The position numbers were made by a program, and so were the translations under genes. 32,633 nt of DNA from Bacteroidetes bacterium QS_8_68_28 (GTDB lineage Bacteria; Bacteroidota; Rhodothermia; Rhodothermales; Salinibacteraceae). The stretch's first letter is position 1. Each line of letters begins with the position of its first letter. The notes below the pieces were generated by a model. That model saw only the letters and a list, made by a program, of their open reading frames with translations, made no database searches and was not told the DNA's origin. The stretch covers positions 1-32,633 of the forward strand of contig PXTS01000011.1 in NCBI GenBank assembly GCA_003022485.1, read 5' to 3'. Shown here piece by piece: positions 7,651 to 15,579 of this stretch.

Positions 7651-8799
7651 GTGCCGACGACGTTCTACCACCCGCGCTATGAGGACTACTTTTTCGGCCC
7701 GCAGCATCCGTTTCGCCCGTCCCGCCAGCATATGCTGCTGGACTTGCTGGAGGCCCTGGCCCGCGCCCCCGACCCCGAGGAGCCGGCCCCGGCCGAGCGC
7801 GCCGACGTGCTGGCCGTGCACGACGCGGACTTCGTCGAAGCCGTCGAGACGGCCTCGCAGCGCAACGGCCCAGCCCCCGGCCGGCGCTACGGGCTGGGGC
7901 GCGGGGGCGACACGCCCGCCTTCTCCGGGATGGACGCGGCCACGCGCCGGCTCGCGGGCGGCACGCTCGCAGCGTCCCGGCGAGTCGCCGACGGCGAAGC
8001 GACCGTCGCCCTCCAGCTCGGCGGCGGTCTCCACCACGCCCACGCGGGCCGTGCCTCCGGCTTCTGCGTTTACGACGACCTCGCCGTCGCCATCCATCAC
8101 CTGCTAAGAAACGACCTGCGCGTGGCGTACCTCGACATCGACGTGCACCACGGCGACGGCGTGCAGTCCATTTTCTACCGCGACCCGCGCGTCTTGACCG
8201 TCAGCCTGCACGAGTCGGGGCGCTTTCTCTTTCCCGGCACTGGCTTTCCCTCCGAACGCGGCGAGGGGCCGGGCGAAGGAACCGCCGTCAACGTGCCGCT
8301 CGCTCCGCACACGACCGGCGAGCGCTACCTCGATGCCTTCGAGGCGGTCGCCGCCCCTGCCGTCGCCGCCTTCGCCCCCGACGTGATCGTGGCCCAGTGC
8401 GGAGCCGACGCGCACATGAAAGACCCGCTGGCCCACCTGGCGCTGACGACGCACGCCTACGAGTCGCTCTTTCGCAACATAAAGGCGCTGGCGGACAAGC
8501 ACGCCGGCGGGCGCCTCGTGGCCACGCACGGCGGCGGCTACGACCTGGACGCCGCCGCGCGCGTCTGGGCGCTCGCGCTTTTCATCTTTACCGGCCAGTC
8601 GCTGCCGGAGGAGCCGCTGCCGGAGACGTGGCGCGAGCGCTGGCGCGGGCGTCACGGCACCGCGCCGGCAGCCACTCTGCACGACGAGACGACGCCGGAC
8701 GTGCCCGCTTCCGAGCGCGAGGAGATCGAAGCGCACAACCGGCGCGCGGTAGAGGCGGTTCGGGAACGGTTGCAGGGGCGTGGGCTTGCGGATGAGTAG
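7651..8799 (+). CDS. Histone deacetylase-superfamily amidohydrolase (AcuC/acetylpolyamine type)
   Basis: This is a zinc-dependent deacetylase of the arginase/deacetylase fold; bacterial members act on acetylated acetyl-CoA synthetase, acetylpolyamines or unknown amides. Numbered from GTG 7651 (VPTTFYHPRYEDYFFGPQHP), active-site residues are visible: the His pair H128-H129 in LGGGLHHAHAGRASGFC, zinc ligands D164 and H166 in LDIDVHHGDGVQS, the third ligand D258 in CGADAHMKDPLAHL, and the catalytic Tyr 297 in THGGGYDLD. The GTG start is preferred because the conserved N-terminus (T-F-Y-H-P-R-Y) begins there; an ATG at 7570 would add an Ala/Pro/Arg-rich stretch unlike the family. It is divergent from mltF and convergent with the HAD-deaminase gene. 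The substrate is not clear. Confidence 0.9.
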   Translation: MPTTFYHPRYEDYFFGPQHPFRPSRQHMLLDLLEALARAPDPEEPAPAERADVLAVHDADFVEAVETASQRNGPAPGRRYGLGRGGDTPAFSGMDAATRRLAGGTLAASRRVADGEATVALQLGGGLHHAHAGRASGFCVYDDLAVAIHHLLRNDLRVAYLDIDVHHGDGVQSIFYRDPRVLTVSLHESGRFLFPGTGFPSERGEGPGEGTAVNVPLAPHTTGERYLDAFEAVAAPAVAAFAPDVIVAQCGADAHMKDPLAHLALTTHAYESLFRNIKALADKHAGGRLVATHGGGYDLDAAARVWALALFIFTGQSLPEEPLPETWRERWRGRHGTAPAATLHDETTPDVPASEREEIEAHNRRAVEAVRERLQGRGLADE

Positions 8800-8849
8800 G
8801 TTTTCACTTCGCAGACGCCGGCTCCCCTACGCCCCTACGAACCTGCCCG

Positions 8850-10019
8850 CTACTCTTCCGCGTCCAGCGGCTGCCCGGCGAACGCATTCTCAGGGTGGCG
8901 GTCGCGCCAGCGGCGCAGGAGCGCGCGGCTGCCTTCGGCTCGCGCGCCGCCGATGAGGCGCGGCAGATGGCCGGTGCCCGGCGGGGTGACGCGCCCCGTG
9001 CCTCCGTTGGCCGGGGCGGGCATGGCATAGACGACCGTGTCGATGCCCGCCTCCATCGCCGCGCCCAAGCACATCGTGCACGGCTCGACGGTGGTGGCGA
9101 GCACGGCCCCGTCGCCGGCCTCCAGTTCATCGGCGGCGTCGGCGAGGGCCATCATCTCGGCGTGGGCCACGCGGCTGCCGGTCTTTTGCGCCCGGTTGTG
9201 CCCACGCCCGGCGATGCGCCCGTCGCCACGGGCTACCGCGCTCCCAATGGGAAGCTCGCCCTCCGACAAGCCCGCCCACGCCTCGTCGAGCGCCTCCTGC
9301 ATGAGGTCCTCGAGATGCGGAGGGCTGAGTGGCTTCTGCTCGGGCGCGGCGCGGCGGAGCGCCCCTTCGAGGTTGTCGAGGAGCGCGCCGGGATCGGCGT
9401 ACGAAGCGCGGGCGCCGGCGCGATGAAGCGCCTCAGCCGAATGCCCCCCGCTACGGACCCCCAGCGTCACCACCCCTGCACGGGCGGCGGCGCGGGCGTC
9501 ATAGGGCGTGTCCCCGACCGCCGCGCACAGCCCCGGCGCCAGCTCCAGCTTTTCGAGTGCCGCCTCGACAGGAGCCGGCGACGGCTTGGTTTCATCCGCG
9601 TCGCCCGAGGTGACGACGGCCTCGAAGTGGGCGTCGGCATCCAGCCCGGCCTGCGCCAGCACGGTGTCGAGGTCTTCCGGACCGGAACCAGTCACGAGCG
9701 CCGCCCGGAGGCTGCGCGCGCGAACCGCTTCCAGCAACGCCTCGGCCTGGGGGAAGAGACGCACGCCCTCTTCCTCGACGATGCGCCGGTACGCCTCGCC
9801 CTGCGCCTTGCGCAGCTCCCCACCGTGACGCTGCTCGGTCTTCTCTCCTACCAGCGCCGGTACCACACGGTCGCCCCCTTTCCCGATTTCCGGCATGATG
9901 CGGGGGGGCGGCACGCGGTAGCCGAGATGGTCGAGCGCGCGCTGCCAGGCGCGGGCGTGCTGCTCATTGGTGTCCAGCAGCGTGCCGTCGAGATCGAAGA
10001 GGAGCGCGTTGAGCGGCAT
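8850..10019 (-). CDS. Fusion of HAD-family phosphatase and nucleoside/base deaminase
   Basis: Two complete enzymes sit in one 389-residue frame. Residues 1 to about 225 are a subfamily-IA HAD phosphatase: motif I FDLDGTLLDT (D9, D11), cap helices, motif II LVTGSG near 109, K145 in DETKPSPAP, and motif IV AAVGDTPYDARAAARAG. Residues about 235-389 are a zinc-dependent deaminase of the CDA/TadA/guanine-deaminase fold: LPIGSAVARGDGRIAGRGHN, zinc ligand H286 and catalytic E288 in HAEMMAL, and C314/C317 in EPCTMCLGA. Separately, such proteins dephosphorylate small phosphates and deaminate bases or nucleosides. Together they could act on a nucleotide in sequence; this is inference. The start at ATG 10019 (MPLNALLFDLDGT) is preferred over ATG 10058. 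Confidence 0.9.
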   Translation of the reverse strand: MPLNALLFDLDGTLLDTNEQHARAWQRALDHLGYRVPPPRIMPEIGKGGDRVVPALVGEKTEQRHGGELRKAQGEAYRRIVEEEGVRLFPQAEALLEAVRARSLRAALVTGSGPEDLDTVLAQAGLDADAHFEAVVTSGDADETKPSPAPVEAALEKLELAPGLCAAVGDTPYDARAAARAGVVTLGVRSGGHSAEALHRAGARASYADPGALLDNLEGALRRAAPEQKPLSPPHLEDLMQEALDEAWAGLSEGELPIGSAVARGDGRIAGRGHNRAQKTGSRVAHAEMMALADAADELEAGDGAVLATTVEPCTMCLGAAMEAGIDTVVYAMPAPANGGTGRVTPPGTGHLPRLIGGARAEGSRALLRRWRDRHPENAFAGQPLDAEE

Positions 10020-10246
10020 GGAGCGCGGGAGAAAAGACGGAGGAGCAAGACGTAGCAACTGAAAACCAGTCGCCGCCGCCGTGTTGCGGAAGGCGCGCGC
10101 AGAAGCGCTCGAATGGCTGTATTTTCACGGCCCCTTCGGCAAGGTCTTCGGCGCGCGAGTTGCGTAAACACCCGCTCGCCATCGCGCGTACGTTCACTCG
10201 TACCGTTCGCTTTGGGCACAACTTTCTTTTCGCTCTTTCCGTGCCG

Positions 10247-11590
10247 ATGCTTTTTCCTCTCACCCGTCGCTCCTCCGTTCGAACGGAGCCTGTGTGGACG
10301 CCCGTCGGGGGCGGGCCGGGGGCGGCGGTGCTGCTGGTTGCCCTTTTGCTGGGGACCGGGCCGGCGCATGCGCAGATCCAGCCGCTCCCTCTGCCGCAGG
10401 CGGACTCTTCCTTCGGCGCCGCCGTGGCGCTCTCGGGCGGGGACGGTGCACCCGGGAAAGACCACGCCCCCGAACGCGCGCTCGTCGGGGCCAGCGGGGA
10501 AGACACCTGCGGCGAAAATAGCGGTGCGGCCTACGTCTTCGAGAAAACCGGTGGCACGTGGGAACGCGCCGCGCGCTTGGGGCCCTCGGACTGCGAGGCG
10601 GGCGCGTTCTTCGGCCGCTCGCTCGCGCTTTCGGGCGACCGCGCGCTGGTGGGCGCCTCGAAAAAGTTCTTCGCCGACGAGCGGCCCAACGTGGCCTACC
10701 TCTTCGAGCGCGACCCGGCGACGGGCGCGTGGAACGAGACCGCCCGCCTTACGGTCGACCCGGAGCGGGCGGAGGGCACCTTTGCAGCCTCGGTAGCGCT
10801 GGACGGGCGGCGCGCGCTGGTCACGGCACGCGGCGCGCTGCCTCCGTCCTCGGCGCTCGCGTCAGGGAGCGGCGCGTCGTCGTCCTCGGCGGCGCGCTCC
10901 CGCAGCAGCGTCGGGGCGGCCTACGTCTTCGAGTTGGGCGGGCGCACCGGCCAGTGGAAGCGCGTGGCCCGCCTGCGCCCCCGCCGGCCCGCTTCGCAAC
11001 GTGCCTTCGGCGGAGCCGGCGCGCTCGACGGAGACTATCTCGCCGTCACGGCCTCCCCCTACTTTTCTGAAGGAGCGGGCGCCGTCTACCTCTTCGAGCG
11101 ACGCAGGAGCGGCGACGCCGCACGCTGGGTGCAGGCCACGCGCCTGGAGGGCTTCGACGGCTTCTCGATTCCCGTGGCACTGCACGGGGAGCGTCTCCTC
11201 GTGGGCGCCAGCCGCGCCGGCGACGACCGAGGGGGCGCCGCCGTGCTCTTCGAGCGCACCGCCGGAGGATCCTGGCAGCGGCAGGCCCGCCTGCGCCCGC
11301 GCACGCCCTATCGCGACGGGGCCTTCGGGACCGCCGTGGCGCTCGGGGCCGAGCGGGCGCTCGTGACCGGCTACGACGAACAACTCGGGCTCGACTTCAA
11401 CATCGACCGCGTGGCCTATGCCTTCGAGCGGCAGGGTCGCGGCTCCGAGGCGCGCTGGACCCAGCAGCAGATCCTCGACCGCGGCGACGTGTCTTTTGCC
11501 TCGGCCATCGCCCTGCACGGCCGCACGGCGCTGGTGGGGCACGCCTCCGAGCGCGGGTCCGGCGCGGCCTACATCATCGGCCTGCGATAG
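10247..11590 (+). CDS. Secreted FG-GAP/beta-propeller repeat protein
   Basis: The 447-residue product has a long N-terminal signal peptide (hydrophobic AVLLVALLLGTGPAHAQ, cleavage likely after AHA), so it is exported. The mature part is a series of about seven repeats of roughly 50-60 residues, each with FGxAVALxGxRALVGA followed by GAAYVFE or VAYLFE and a W-x-x-x-ARL strand. This is the FG-GAP/integrin-alpha-like propeller pattern (examples: FFGRSLALSGDRALVGASKK, GAVYLFERRRSGDAARWVQA, GAAVLFERTAGGSWQRQARL). Such proteins are usually extracellular structural or adhesive proteins. No T9SS C-terminal sorting module is visible; it ends in the last repeat (GAAYIIGLR). ATG 10247 was chosen because it gives a sensible signal peptide; the in-frame ATG at 10160 adds 29 residues. 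Confidence 0.82.
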   Translation: MLFPLTRRSSVRTEPVWTPVGGGPGAAVLLVALLLGTGPAHAQIQPLPLPQADSSFGAAVALSGGDGAPGKDHAPERALVGASGEDTCGENSGAAYVFEKTGGTWERAARLGPSDCEAGAFFGRSLALSGDRALVGASKKFFADERPNVAYLFERDPATGAWNETARLTVDPERAEGTFAASVALDGRRALVTARGALPPSSALASGSGASSSSAARSRSSVGAAYVFELGGRTGQWKRVARLRPRRPASQRAFGGAGALDGDYLAVTASPYFSEGAGAVYLFERRRSGDAARWVQATRLEGFDGFSIPVALHGERLLVGASRAGDDRGGAAVLFERTAGGSWQRQARLRPRTPYRDGAFGTAVALGAERALVTGYDEQLGLDFNIDRVAYAFERQGRGSEARWTQQQILDRGDVSFASAIALHGRTALVGHASERGSGAAYIIGLR

Positions 11591-11608
11591 CGCGTCCCAC
11601 TGCCGTCT

Positions 11609-11635
11609 TCAATCGAGGATTTTTGTTGCGATTGA
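11609..11635. terminator. Hairpin between convergent genes
   Basis: TCAATCG (11609-11615) and CGATTGA (11629-11635) form a 7-bp stem around a T-rich 13-base loop in the 52-base gap between the convergent FG-GAP and trmH genes. The same CAATCG/CGATTG core appears in the spacer at 2558-2572. There is no 3' T-run, so a terminator role is only plausible. Confidence 0.35.
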
Positions 11636-11642
11636 GACTGCA

Positions 11643-12392
11643 CTACGAAGCGTCCCCCGCCCCCTTGCGCTGCAGGATCTGCTCCGCTCCCGTCACGCTG
11701 CGCAGGTAAAAGCGCGCGGTGAGACGTTCCCGCTCGGCTTCGCTCAGGTCGCCGGCGAAGCCCTGCGCCCAGCGCGCGCGGTAGAGCGCCACCGCCGCCG
11801 CGACCGAGACGTTGAAGCTCTCGGTAAAGCCCGGAAGTGGGATGACGCACGCCGCGTCGGCGGCTTCGCGCATCGCCCGGCTTACGCCGCCTTCCTCGTT
11901 GCCGAAGACCAGCGCAGTGGGCCGCGAGAAGTCGATCTCGCTGAGGGGCACGGCCCCCGGCGCCAGCGCGGTGGCGACGACCTGCACGCCCCGCTCCCGG
12001 AAGTATGCGGCGCACGCCTCGGCCCCGTCCCAACGCACGAGGTCGAGCCACTTCTGGGCCCCCTGGCTCGTGCGCTTCGAGCGCTTGAAGCGCTGTTCGC
12101 CTTCGCCTCGTACCACGTGCAACGCCTGGCAGCCCAGCGCCTCGGCGCTACGCATCACCGCGCTCACGTTGCCGGTGTTCACCAGTCCCTCGACGACCGG
12201 CACCAGTCGCTTCGTGCGCCCGGCCACCACCTCGGCGATGCGCCCGCGGCGCCGCGCGGTGAGGTGCGCGCGTAGCTGCTGGATGACCTCTGCCGGGGCT
12301 AGCCGCCGCCCGCCGACTTCCGGCATCGCCTCCCATCCCTCGCCGGCGAGGAGCGTCTCCATCTCGGCGCGGGCGGCAGCGGGGTCGTGCAT
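11643..12392 (-). CDS. trmH: tRNA/rRNA 2'-O-methyltransferase, TrmH (SpoU) family
   Basis: This is a SPOUT-class methyltransferase that methylates ribose 2'-OH using SAM, most likely G18 of tRNA. The three SpoU motifs are intact in the 249-residue product: motif 1 NTGNVSAVMRSAEALGC with the catalytic Arg, motif 2 ALVFGNEEGGVS, and motif 3 IPLPGFTESFNVSVAAAVAL forming the knot. The N-terminal LTARRRGRIAEVVAGRTKRL followed by VPVVEGLVNTGN matches the TrmH subgroup more than RlmB, which carries a longer L30e-like domain. The C-terminal helical tail (LTARFYLRSVTGAEQILQRK) is also TrmH-like. ATG 12392 (MHDPAAARAEMETLL) fits. The gene is divergent from the SDR gene and convergent with the propeller gene. 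Confidence 0.88.
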   Translation of the reverse strand: MHDPAAARAEMETLLAGEGWEAMPEVGGRRLAPAEVIQQLRAHLTARRRGRIAEVVAGRTKRLVPVVEGLVNTGNVSAVMRSAEALGCQALHVVRGEGEQRFKRSKRTSQGAQKWLDLVRWDGAEACAAYFRERGVQVVATALAPGAVPLSEIDFSRPTALVFGNEEGGVSRAMREAADAACVIPLPGFTESFNVSVAAAVALYRARWAQGFAGDLSEAERERLTARFYLRSVTGAEQILQRKGAGDAS

Positions 12393-12465
12393 GGCTTTGC
12401 TGTTTCGGGTTTGGGGACGGGCGTTTCGAGTTAGGCACCCTTTGCCTTCGCGGAGGGGAAACTGG

Positions 12466-12493
12466 CAGTCTACCGTCTGCGGTCCGCCGTCTT
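12466..12493. repeat. Degenerate heptamer array, four units
   Basis: Successive 7-mers CAGTCTA, CCGTCTG, CGGTCCG, CCGTCTT lie in the spacer between trmH and the SDR gene. The unit is close to the complement of the GACGGTG heptamer at 18041-18068. Confidence 0.55.
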
Positions 12494-12517
12494 TTACACA
12501 ACCGTTAGCCCCACTGC

Positions 12518-12546
12518 CTGACGCGAAGCGCGAGGGTGGCTATATT
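12518..12546 (+). promoter_or_regulatory. Sigma-70-like promoter candidate for the SDR gene
   Basis: CTGACG at 12518-12523 and TATATT at 12541-12546 are separated by 17 bases, each differing from consensus by one or two positions. The AT-rich TATATTTTAA is conspicuous in a GC-rich spacer. Transcription would begin about 65 bases before the ATG at 12619. Confidence 0.45.
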
Positions 12547-12618
12547 TTAAGACGCACTGCTCAGGCAAGCGCACCAGAAGCGGCGCCTCGCCCTCTTCCC
12601 TACCCCCCTTCTCCCAAA

Positions 12619-13326
12619 ATGGACTTGCACGACAAAGTCAGCGTCGTCACCGGCGCCTCGCGCGGCCTCGGGCGTCATTTTTCCGAAGCGCTCACCGACG
12701 AGGGCGCCACCGTCTACGGCCTCGCCCGCTCGCGCGCGGACCTCGAAGAAATCCAAGACAATTTCGGCGCGGACGCCTTTCGCCCCGTCGCGTGCGACGT
12801 GCGCGACGAGAGCAGCGTCCAGCAGGCCTTCCAGACCGTCACCGAGGAGGCCGGACGCCTCGACGTGCTCGTCAACAACGCGGGGCTGGGCCGCCACGAT
12901 GACGTAACCGACGCACGGGTCGAGGACTGGAACGCGATGCTGGAAACGAACGTGCGCGGCCCCTTTCTGTGCGCCCGCGCCGCCCTCCCGCCGATGCGGG
13001 CGCAGAACGAAAAAAGCGGTTTCGGCGGGCACATCATCAACGTCGCCTCTATCGCCGGGCTGGTCGAAAACCCCGGCATGGCCGGCTACAACGCTTCAAA
13101 GTTCGGCGTGCGGGGTTTTAGCCTGGCGCTGATGAAGGAGGTCCGCGACGACGGCATCAAGGTGAGCTGCGTCTACCCCGGCTCGGTGGAGACGAGCTTC
13201 GGCAGCGGGCCGCCGAACCCGCTCCAGCCAGAGGATGTGGCCGCCACGGTGACGCACCTTCTGGAAAGCCCCGACAACTACCTCGTCTCGGAGGTCGTCA
13301 TGCGCCCGCTTCGCCCGCGCGGGTAG
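12619..13326 (+). CDS. Short-chain dehydrogenase/reductase
   Basis: This is a classical SDR, an NAD(P)-dependent oxidoreductase with a Rossmann fold. The 235-residue product shows the nucleotide-binding motif TGASRGLG (11-18), a following Arg-rich turn LARSRADLEE that suggests NADP preference, CDVRDESSV, VLVNNAGLG, the catalytic Ser in IINVASIAG and the Y-x-x-x-K pair in YNASKFGVRGF, then VYPGSVETSF. The C-terminal part (LQPEDVAATVTHLLESPDNY, then EVVMRPLRP) matches the group annotated as SDR family oxidoreductase near 3-oxoacyl-ACP reductases and sepiapterin-like enzymes. The substrate cannot be assigned. The ATG at 12619 is where homology begins; no Shine-Dalgarno sequence precedes it. Confidence 0.92.
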   Translation: MDLHDKVSVVTGASRGLGRHFSEALTDEGATVYGLARSRADLEEIQDNFGADAFRPVACDVRDESSVQQAFQTVTEEAGRLDVLVNNAGLGRHDDVTDARVEDWNAMLETNVRGPFLCARAALPPMRAQNEKSGFGGHIINVASIAGLVENPGMAGYNASKFGVRGFSLALMKEVRDDGIKVSCVYPGSVETSFGSGPPNPLQPEDVAATVTHLLESPDNYLVSEVVMRPLRPRG

Positions 13327-13468
13327 CCTCCGGCGTCTCTGCGCGGGGCGGCGGGGCCTGCGACGCGGAACGGCCCGCGAGGCGCGGCGCCAGCGCGTAC
13401 GTCCAGAAGCAGCCCCCCGCAAAGCGCAAGACCACGCCCGCCGCCTTTCGGCTTTCGGGCGCCGTCAT
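13298..13468 (-). CDS. Possible small hydrophobic protein, 56 residues
   Basis: A minus-strand frame from ATG 13468 reads MTAPESRKAAGVVLRFAGGC, then FWTYALAPRLAG and a Pro/Ala/Glu-rich tail. It has one moderately hydrophobic segment that could span a membrane. It fills the 173-base gap between the SDR and nucleotidyltransferase genes and overlaps the last 29 bases of the SDR gene in the opposite orientation. I do not recognise it. Open frames of this size arise by chance in GC-rich DNA, so it is uncertain. Confidence 0.3.
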   Translation of the reverse strand: MTAPESRKAAGVVLRFAGGCFWTYALAPRLAGRSASQAPPPRAETPEATRAGEAGA

Positions 13469-13499
13469 TAGCCTCACTCCCGCCCCCTCCCCCCAACCG

Positions 13500-14234
13500 A
13501 TGGAAGCGATGATTCTGGCTGCCGGCCTCGGTACGCGCCTGCGGCCCCTCACCAACGACAAGCCGAAAGCCCTCGTGGACGTGGGCGGCCAGCCCATGCT
13601 GGAGCGCACCGCGCGCCGCGTGGTGGACGCCGGCTTCGACCACCTCGTCATCAATGTGCACCACTTCGCTAACCGCGTAAAGGAGGTCATCGCGGAAAAG
13701 GACGGCTTCGGCACGGAGGTCAGCATCTCACACGAGGTGGAGCAGAACCTCGAAACCGGTGGCGGCATCAAGCATGCCGAGCCGCAGTTCAGAAAGGACG
13801 GCCCGTTCCTGGTGCACAACGTGGACATCCTCACCGACCTCGACTTCAAAGGGCTCCACGACACCCACGACGAAAGCGACGCGCTGGCGACCCTCGCGGT
13901 GCGCCCCGTCGAGACGAACCGCTACCTCTCCATCGACGAGCAGGGGCACGTCGTCGGCTACGGCAACCCCGAAGACGGCGAAGAGCACCTCGTCACCGCC
14001 CCCCAGGGCGAGACCGAGAAGGTGGACTTCATCGGCGTGCAGGTCATCTCCCCACGCCTCTTCGACCTGATGACCGAGGAGGGCGTCTTTTCGATCATCA
14101 ACGTGTACATGCGTCTGATCGCCGAGGAGGGCGAAACGGTGCGCACCCACCGCGCCGACGACGCGCTCTGGATCGACATCGGCACACACGAGCGGCTGGA
14201 ACAGGCACGGCGCTACGTGGAGGGAAAAACCTGA
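13500..14234 (+). CDS. Sugar-phosphate nucleotidyltransferase
   Basis: The product (244 residues) transfers a nucleotide to a sugar-1-phosphate. The signature LAAGLGTRLRPLT...DKPKALVDVGG is at the N-terminus and supplies the nucleotide-binding loop and catalytic Arg/Lys. Next come ETGGGIKHAEPQF, HNVDILTDLDF with a metal-binding Asp, and FIGVQVISPRLFDLM. WIDIGTHERLEQARRYVEG closes the fold. Length and motifs resemble MurNAc-1-phosphate uridylyltransferase (MurU) and short GDP-mannose or glucose-1-phosphate transferases; the left-handed beta-helix of GlmU is absent. A cell-wall recycling or glycan precursor role is likely, but the sugar cannot be fixed from the sequence. ATG 13500 and ATG 13509 are both possible starts. 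Confidence 0.88.
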   Translation: MEAMILAAGLGTRLRPLTNDKPKALVDVGGQPMLERTARRVVDAGFDHLVINVHHFANRVKEVIAEKDGFGTEVSISHEVEQNLETGGGIKHAEPQFRKDGPFLVHNVDILTDLDFKGLHDTHDESDALATLAVRPVETNRYLSIDEQGHVVGYGNPEDGEEHLVTAPQGETEKVDFIGVQVISPRLFDLMTEEGVFSIINVYMRLIAEEGETVRTHRADDALWIDIGTHERLEQARRYVEGKT

Positions 14235-14555
14235 CATACTCCCACGGCTAAAGGCCGTGAGGTTCTTTCTCGCCCTCAAACGCCCGCGCTCGGGCGCACC
14301 GGGGGCGCCCGCGACGCGCCGCAGGAAACCTTCGGCGCTGCCTGAATGCCTACCCCGGGCTCCCGCCGCTCCTGCTCGTGGCCGAGGCACCGGAGCCGTG
14401 GGCCGCAAGGCCGAACGCGCGCCGCGGCGAAATCGGCGCGGCGTGCACCTACGTGCGCCCCCCTCGCAGGGCGGGGCCCGGAAGTTCGAGACCGGGATGC
14501 GCGCGATCTTCGATGAGACGAGCCCGGCCTCCGCCGCGTAGCCTGTCGCTCCCAT
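14235..14555 (-). mobile_element. Possible IS200/IS605-type right-end remnant
   Basis: The 337-base gap after the nucleotidyltransferase starts with a hairpin CACGGC/GCCGTG (14243-14248/14254-14259) around the loop TAAAG, in a context (CCCACGGCTAAAGGCCGTGA) typical of the right ends of IS200/IS605 elements. Reading the minus strand toward this hairpin, one frame gives EPGVGIQAAPKVSCGASRAP, which resembles the variable C-terminal tail of some TnpB proteins. No zinc-finger or RuvC motif is present, so only the tail would survive. This rests on recognition of the hairpin style and is not proven. Otherwise I see nothing in this spacer. Confidence 0.4.
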
Positions 14556-14571
14556 CTCCCAGCGTCTCCCC

Positions 14572-15462
14572 GTGCTCGAAACATCCCCGTCCTGGCTGGA
14601 CCGGCAGCGCTATCCGTTTGCCGCGCATACTCTTCGCACCACGCGCGGGCAGATGCACTACGTGGACGAAGGCGAGGGCGCGCCCATCGTCTTCCTCCAC
14701 GGAAACCCGACGTGGTCGTTTCTGTGGCGCCATCTGATCGCGCGGCTCGTGCGGGACGGCTACCGCTGCATTGCACCGGACTACCTGGGCTTCGGCCTCT
14801 CGGAGAAGCCCTCACTCGCGGGCTTTTCCTACCGGCCTCCGGCGCACGCCGCCTGCGTAGAAGAGCTCATTGAGGGGCTGGGACTAAAGGGCGTGACGCT
14901 GGTGATGCACGACTGGGGCGGCCCCATCGGCGCGGCCTACGCCACGCGCCACCCGGCGCGCGTGTGGCGCCTCGTGCTCTTCAACACGTGGATGTGGCCG
15001 CGCCGCGACTCGGCGTTCTGGCTTTTTAGCAAGGCGCTGGGCAGCGCGGCGGGGCGGCTCGCCGTCACGCGCGGCAATGCCTTCGCGCGGGGCGTGATGC
15101 CGCTTGCCTTCGGGCGGCGCGGGCGGCTCTCGGAGGCGGCGCACCGGCACTACCTGTGCCCGGCGAGCACGCCTGCGGAGCGCCTGGGCCACTGGGCCTT
15201 TGCAAAGGCGCTCACCGGAGAGGCGGCGTGGCTCGGGCGGCTCTGGCGCCGGCGCAGCACGCTCGCGGATAAGCCGGCACTGATCGGGTGGGGCCTGCGC
15301 GACCCCGCCTTTCGCGCGACGGAGCTGCGGCGCTGGCAACGCGCGTTGCCGAGGGCCCGCGCCTACCGCCTGCCGACGGTGGGCCACTACGTGCCCGAGG
15401 AGGCCGGGCCGGCGCTGGCCGGGCCGGTCGCGGCGTTTTTGCGCGCGGCGCCGGGCGCGTAG
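14572..15462 (+). CDS. Alpha/beta hydrolase, haloalkane dehalogenase-like
   Basis: The 296-residue product has the layout of haloalkane dehalogenases. The oxyanion segment FLHGNPTWSFLWRHL (H43-W48) supplies a halide-binding Asn, PDYLGFGLSEKP follows, and the nucleophile is Asp 114 with the halide-binding Trp 115 in VMHDWGGPIG. The cap domain comes next, and the general base His is in LPTVGHYVPEEAG. Such enzymes hydrolyse carbon-halogen bonds, but closely related sequences include epoxide hydrolases and OleB beta-lactone decarboxylases, so the substrate is open. The frame starts with GTG at 14572 (VLETSPSWLDRQRYPF), where homology begins. It abuts the putative IS-derived spacer upstream and rarA downstream on the same strand. 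Confidence 0.87.
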   Translation: MLETSPSWLDRQRYPFAAHTLRTTRGQMHYVDEGEGAPIVFLHGNPTWSFLWRHLIARLVRDGYRCIAPDYLGFGLSEKPSLAGFSYRPPAHAACVEELIEGLGLKGVTLVMHDWGGPIGAAYATRHPARVWRLVLFNTWMWPRRDSAFWLFSKALGSAAGRLAVTRGNAFARGVMPLAFGRRGRLSEAAHRHYLCPASTPAERLGHWAFAKALTGEAAWLGRLWRRRSTLADKPALIGWGLRDPAFRATELRRWQRALPRARAYRLPTVGHYVPEEAGPALAGPVAAFLRAAPGA

Positions 15463-15514
15463 CGCTTGCATGAGGCCTCGCTGGCCGTCCGAACACGGAA
15501 CGGCTGTGACTTCG

Positions 15515-15546
15515 GTGTTGTCGTGTTGGGGTGTTATGGTGTTGTA
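15515..15546. repeat. Degenerate octamer array, four units
   Basis: GTGTTGTC, GTGTTGGG, GTGTTATG and GTGTTGTA follow one another at period 8 in the gap upstream of rarA, ending 33 bases before its ATG. The array lies in the probable rarA leader. Confidence 0.7.
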
Positions 15547-15579
15547 GTGAGAAAGCCCCGCAACACAAAAACACCGACC

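Noticed and set aside
5739-7682. Very long plus-strand open frame (647 codons) opposite mltF
   Set aside because: It is the antisense shadow of MltF, whose motifs and signal peptide are unmistakable; long antisense frames are common in GC-rich DNA.
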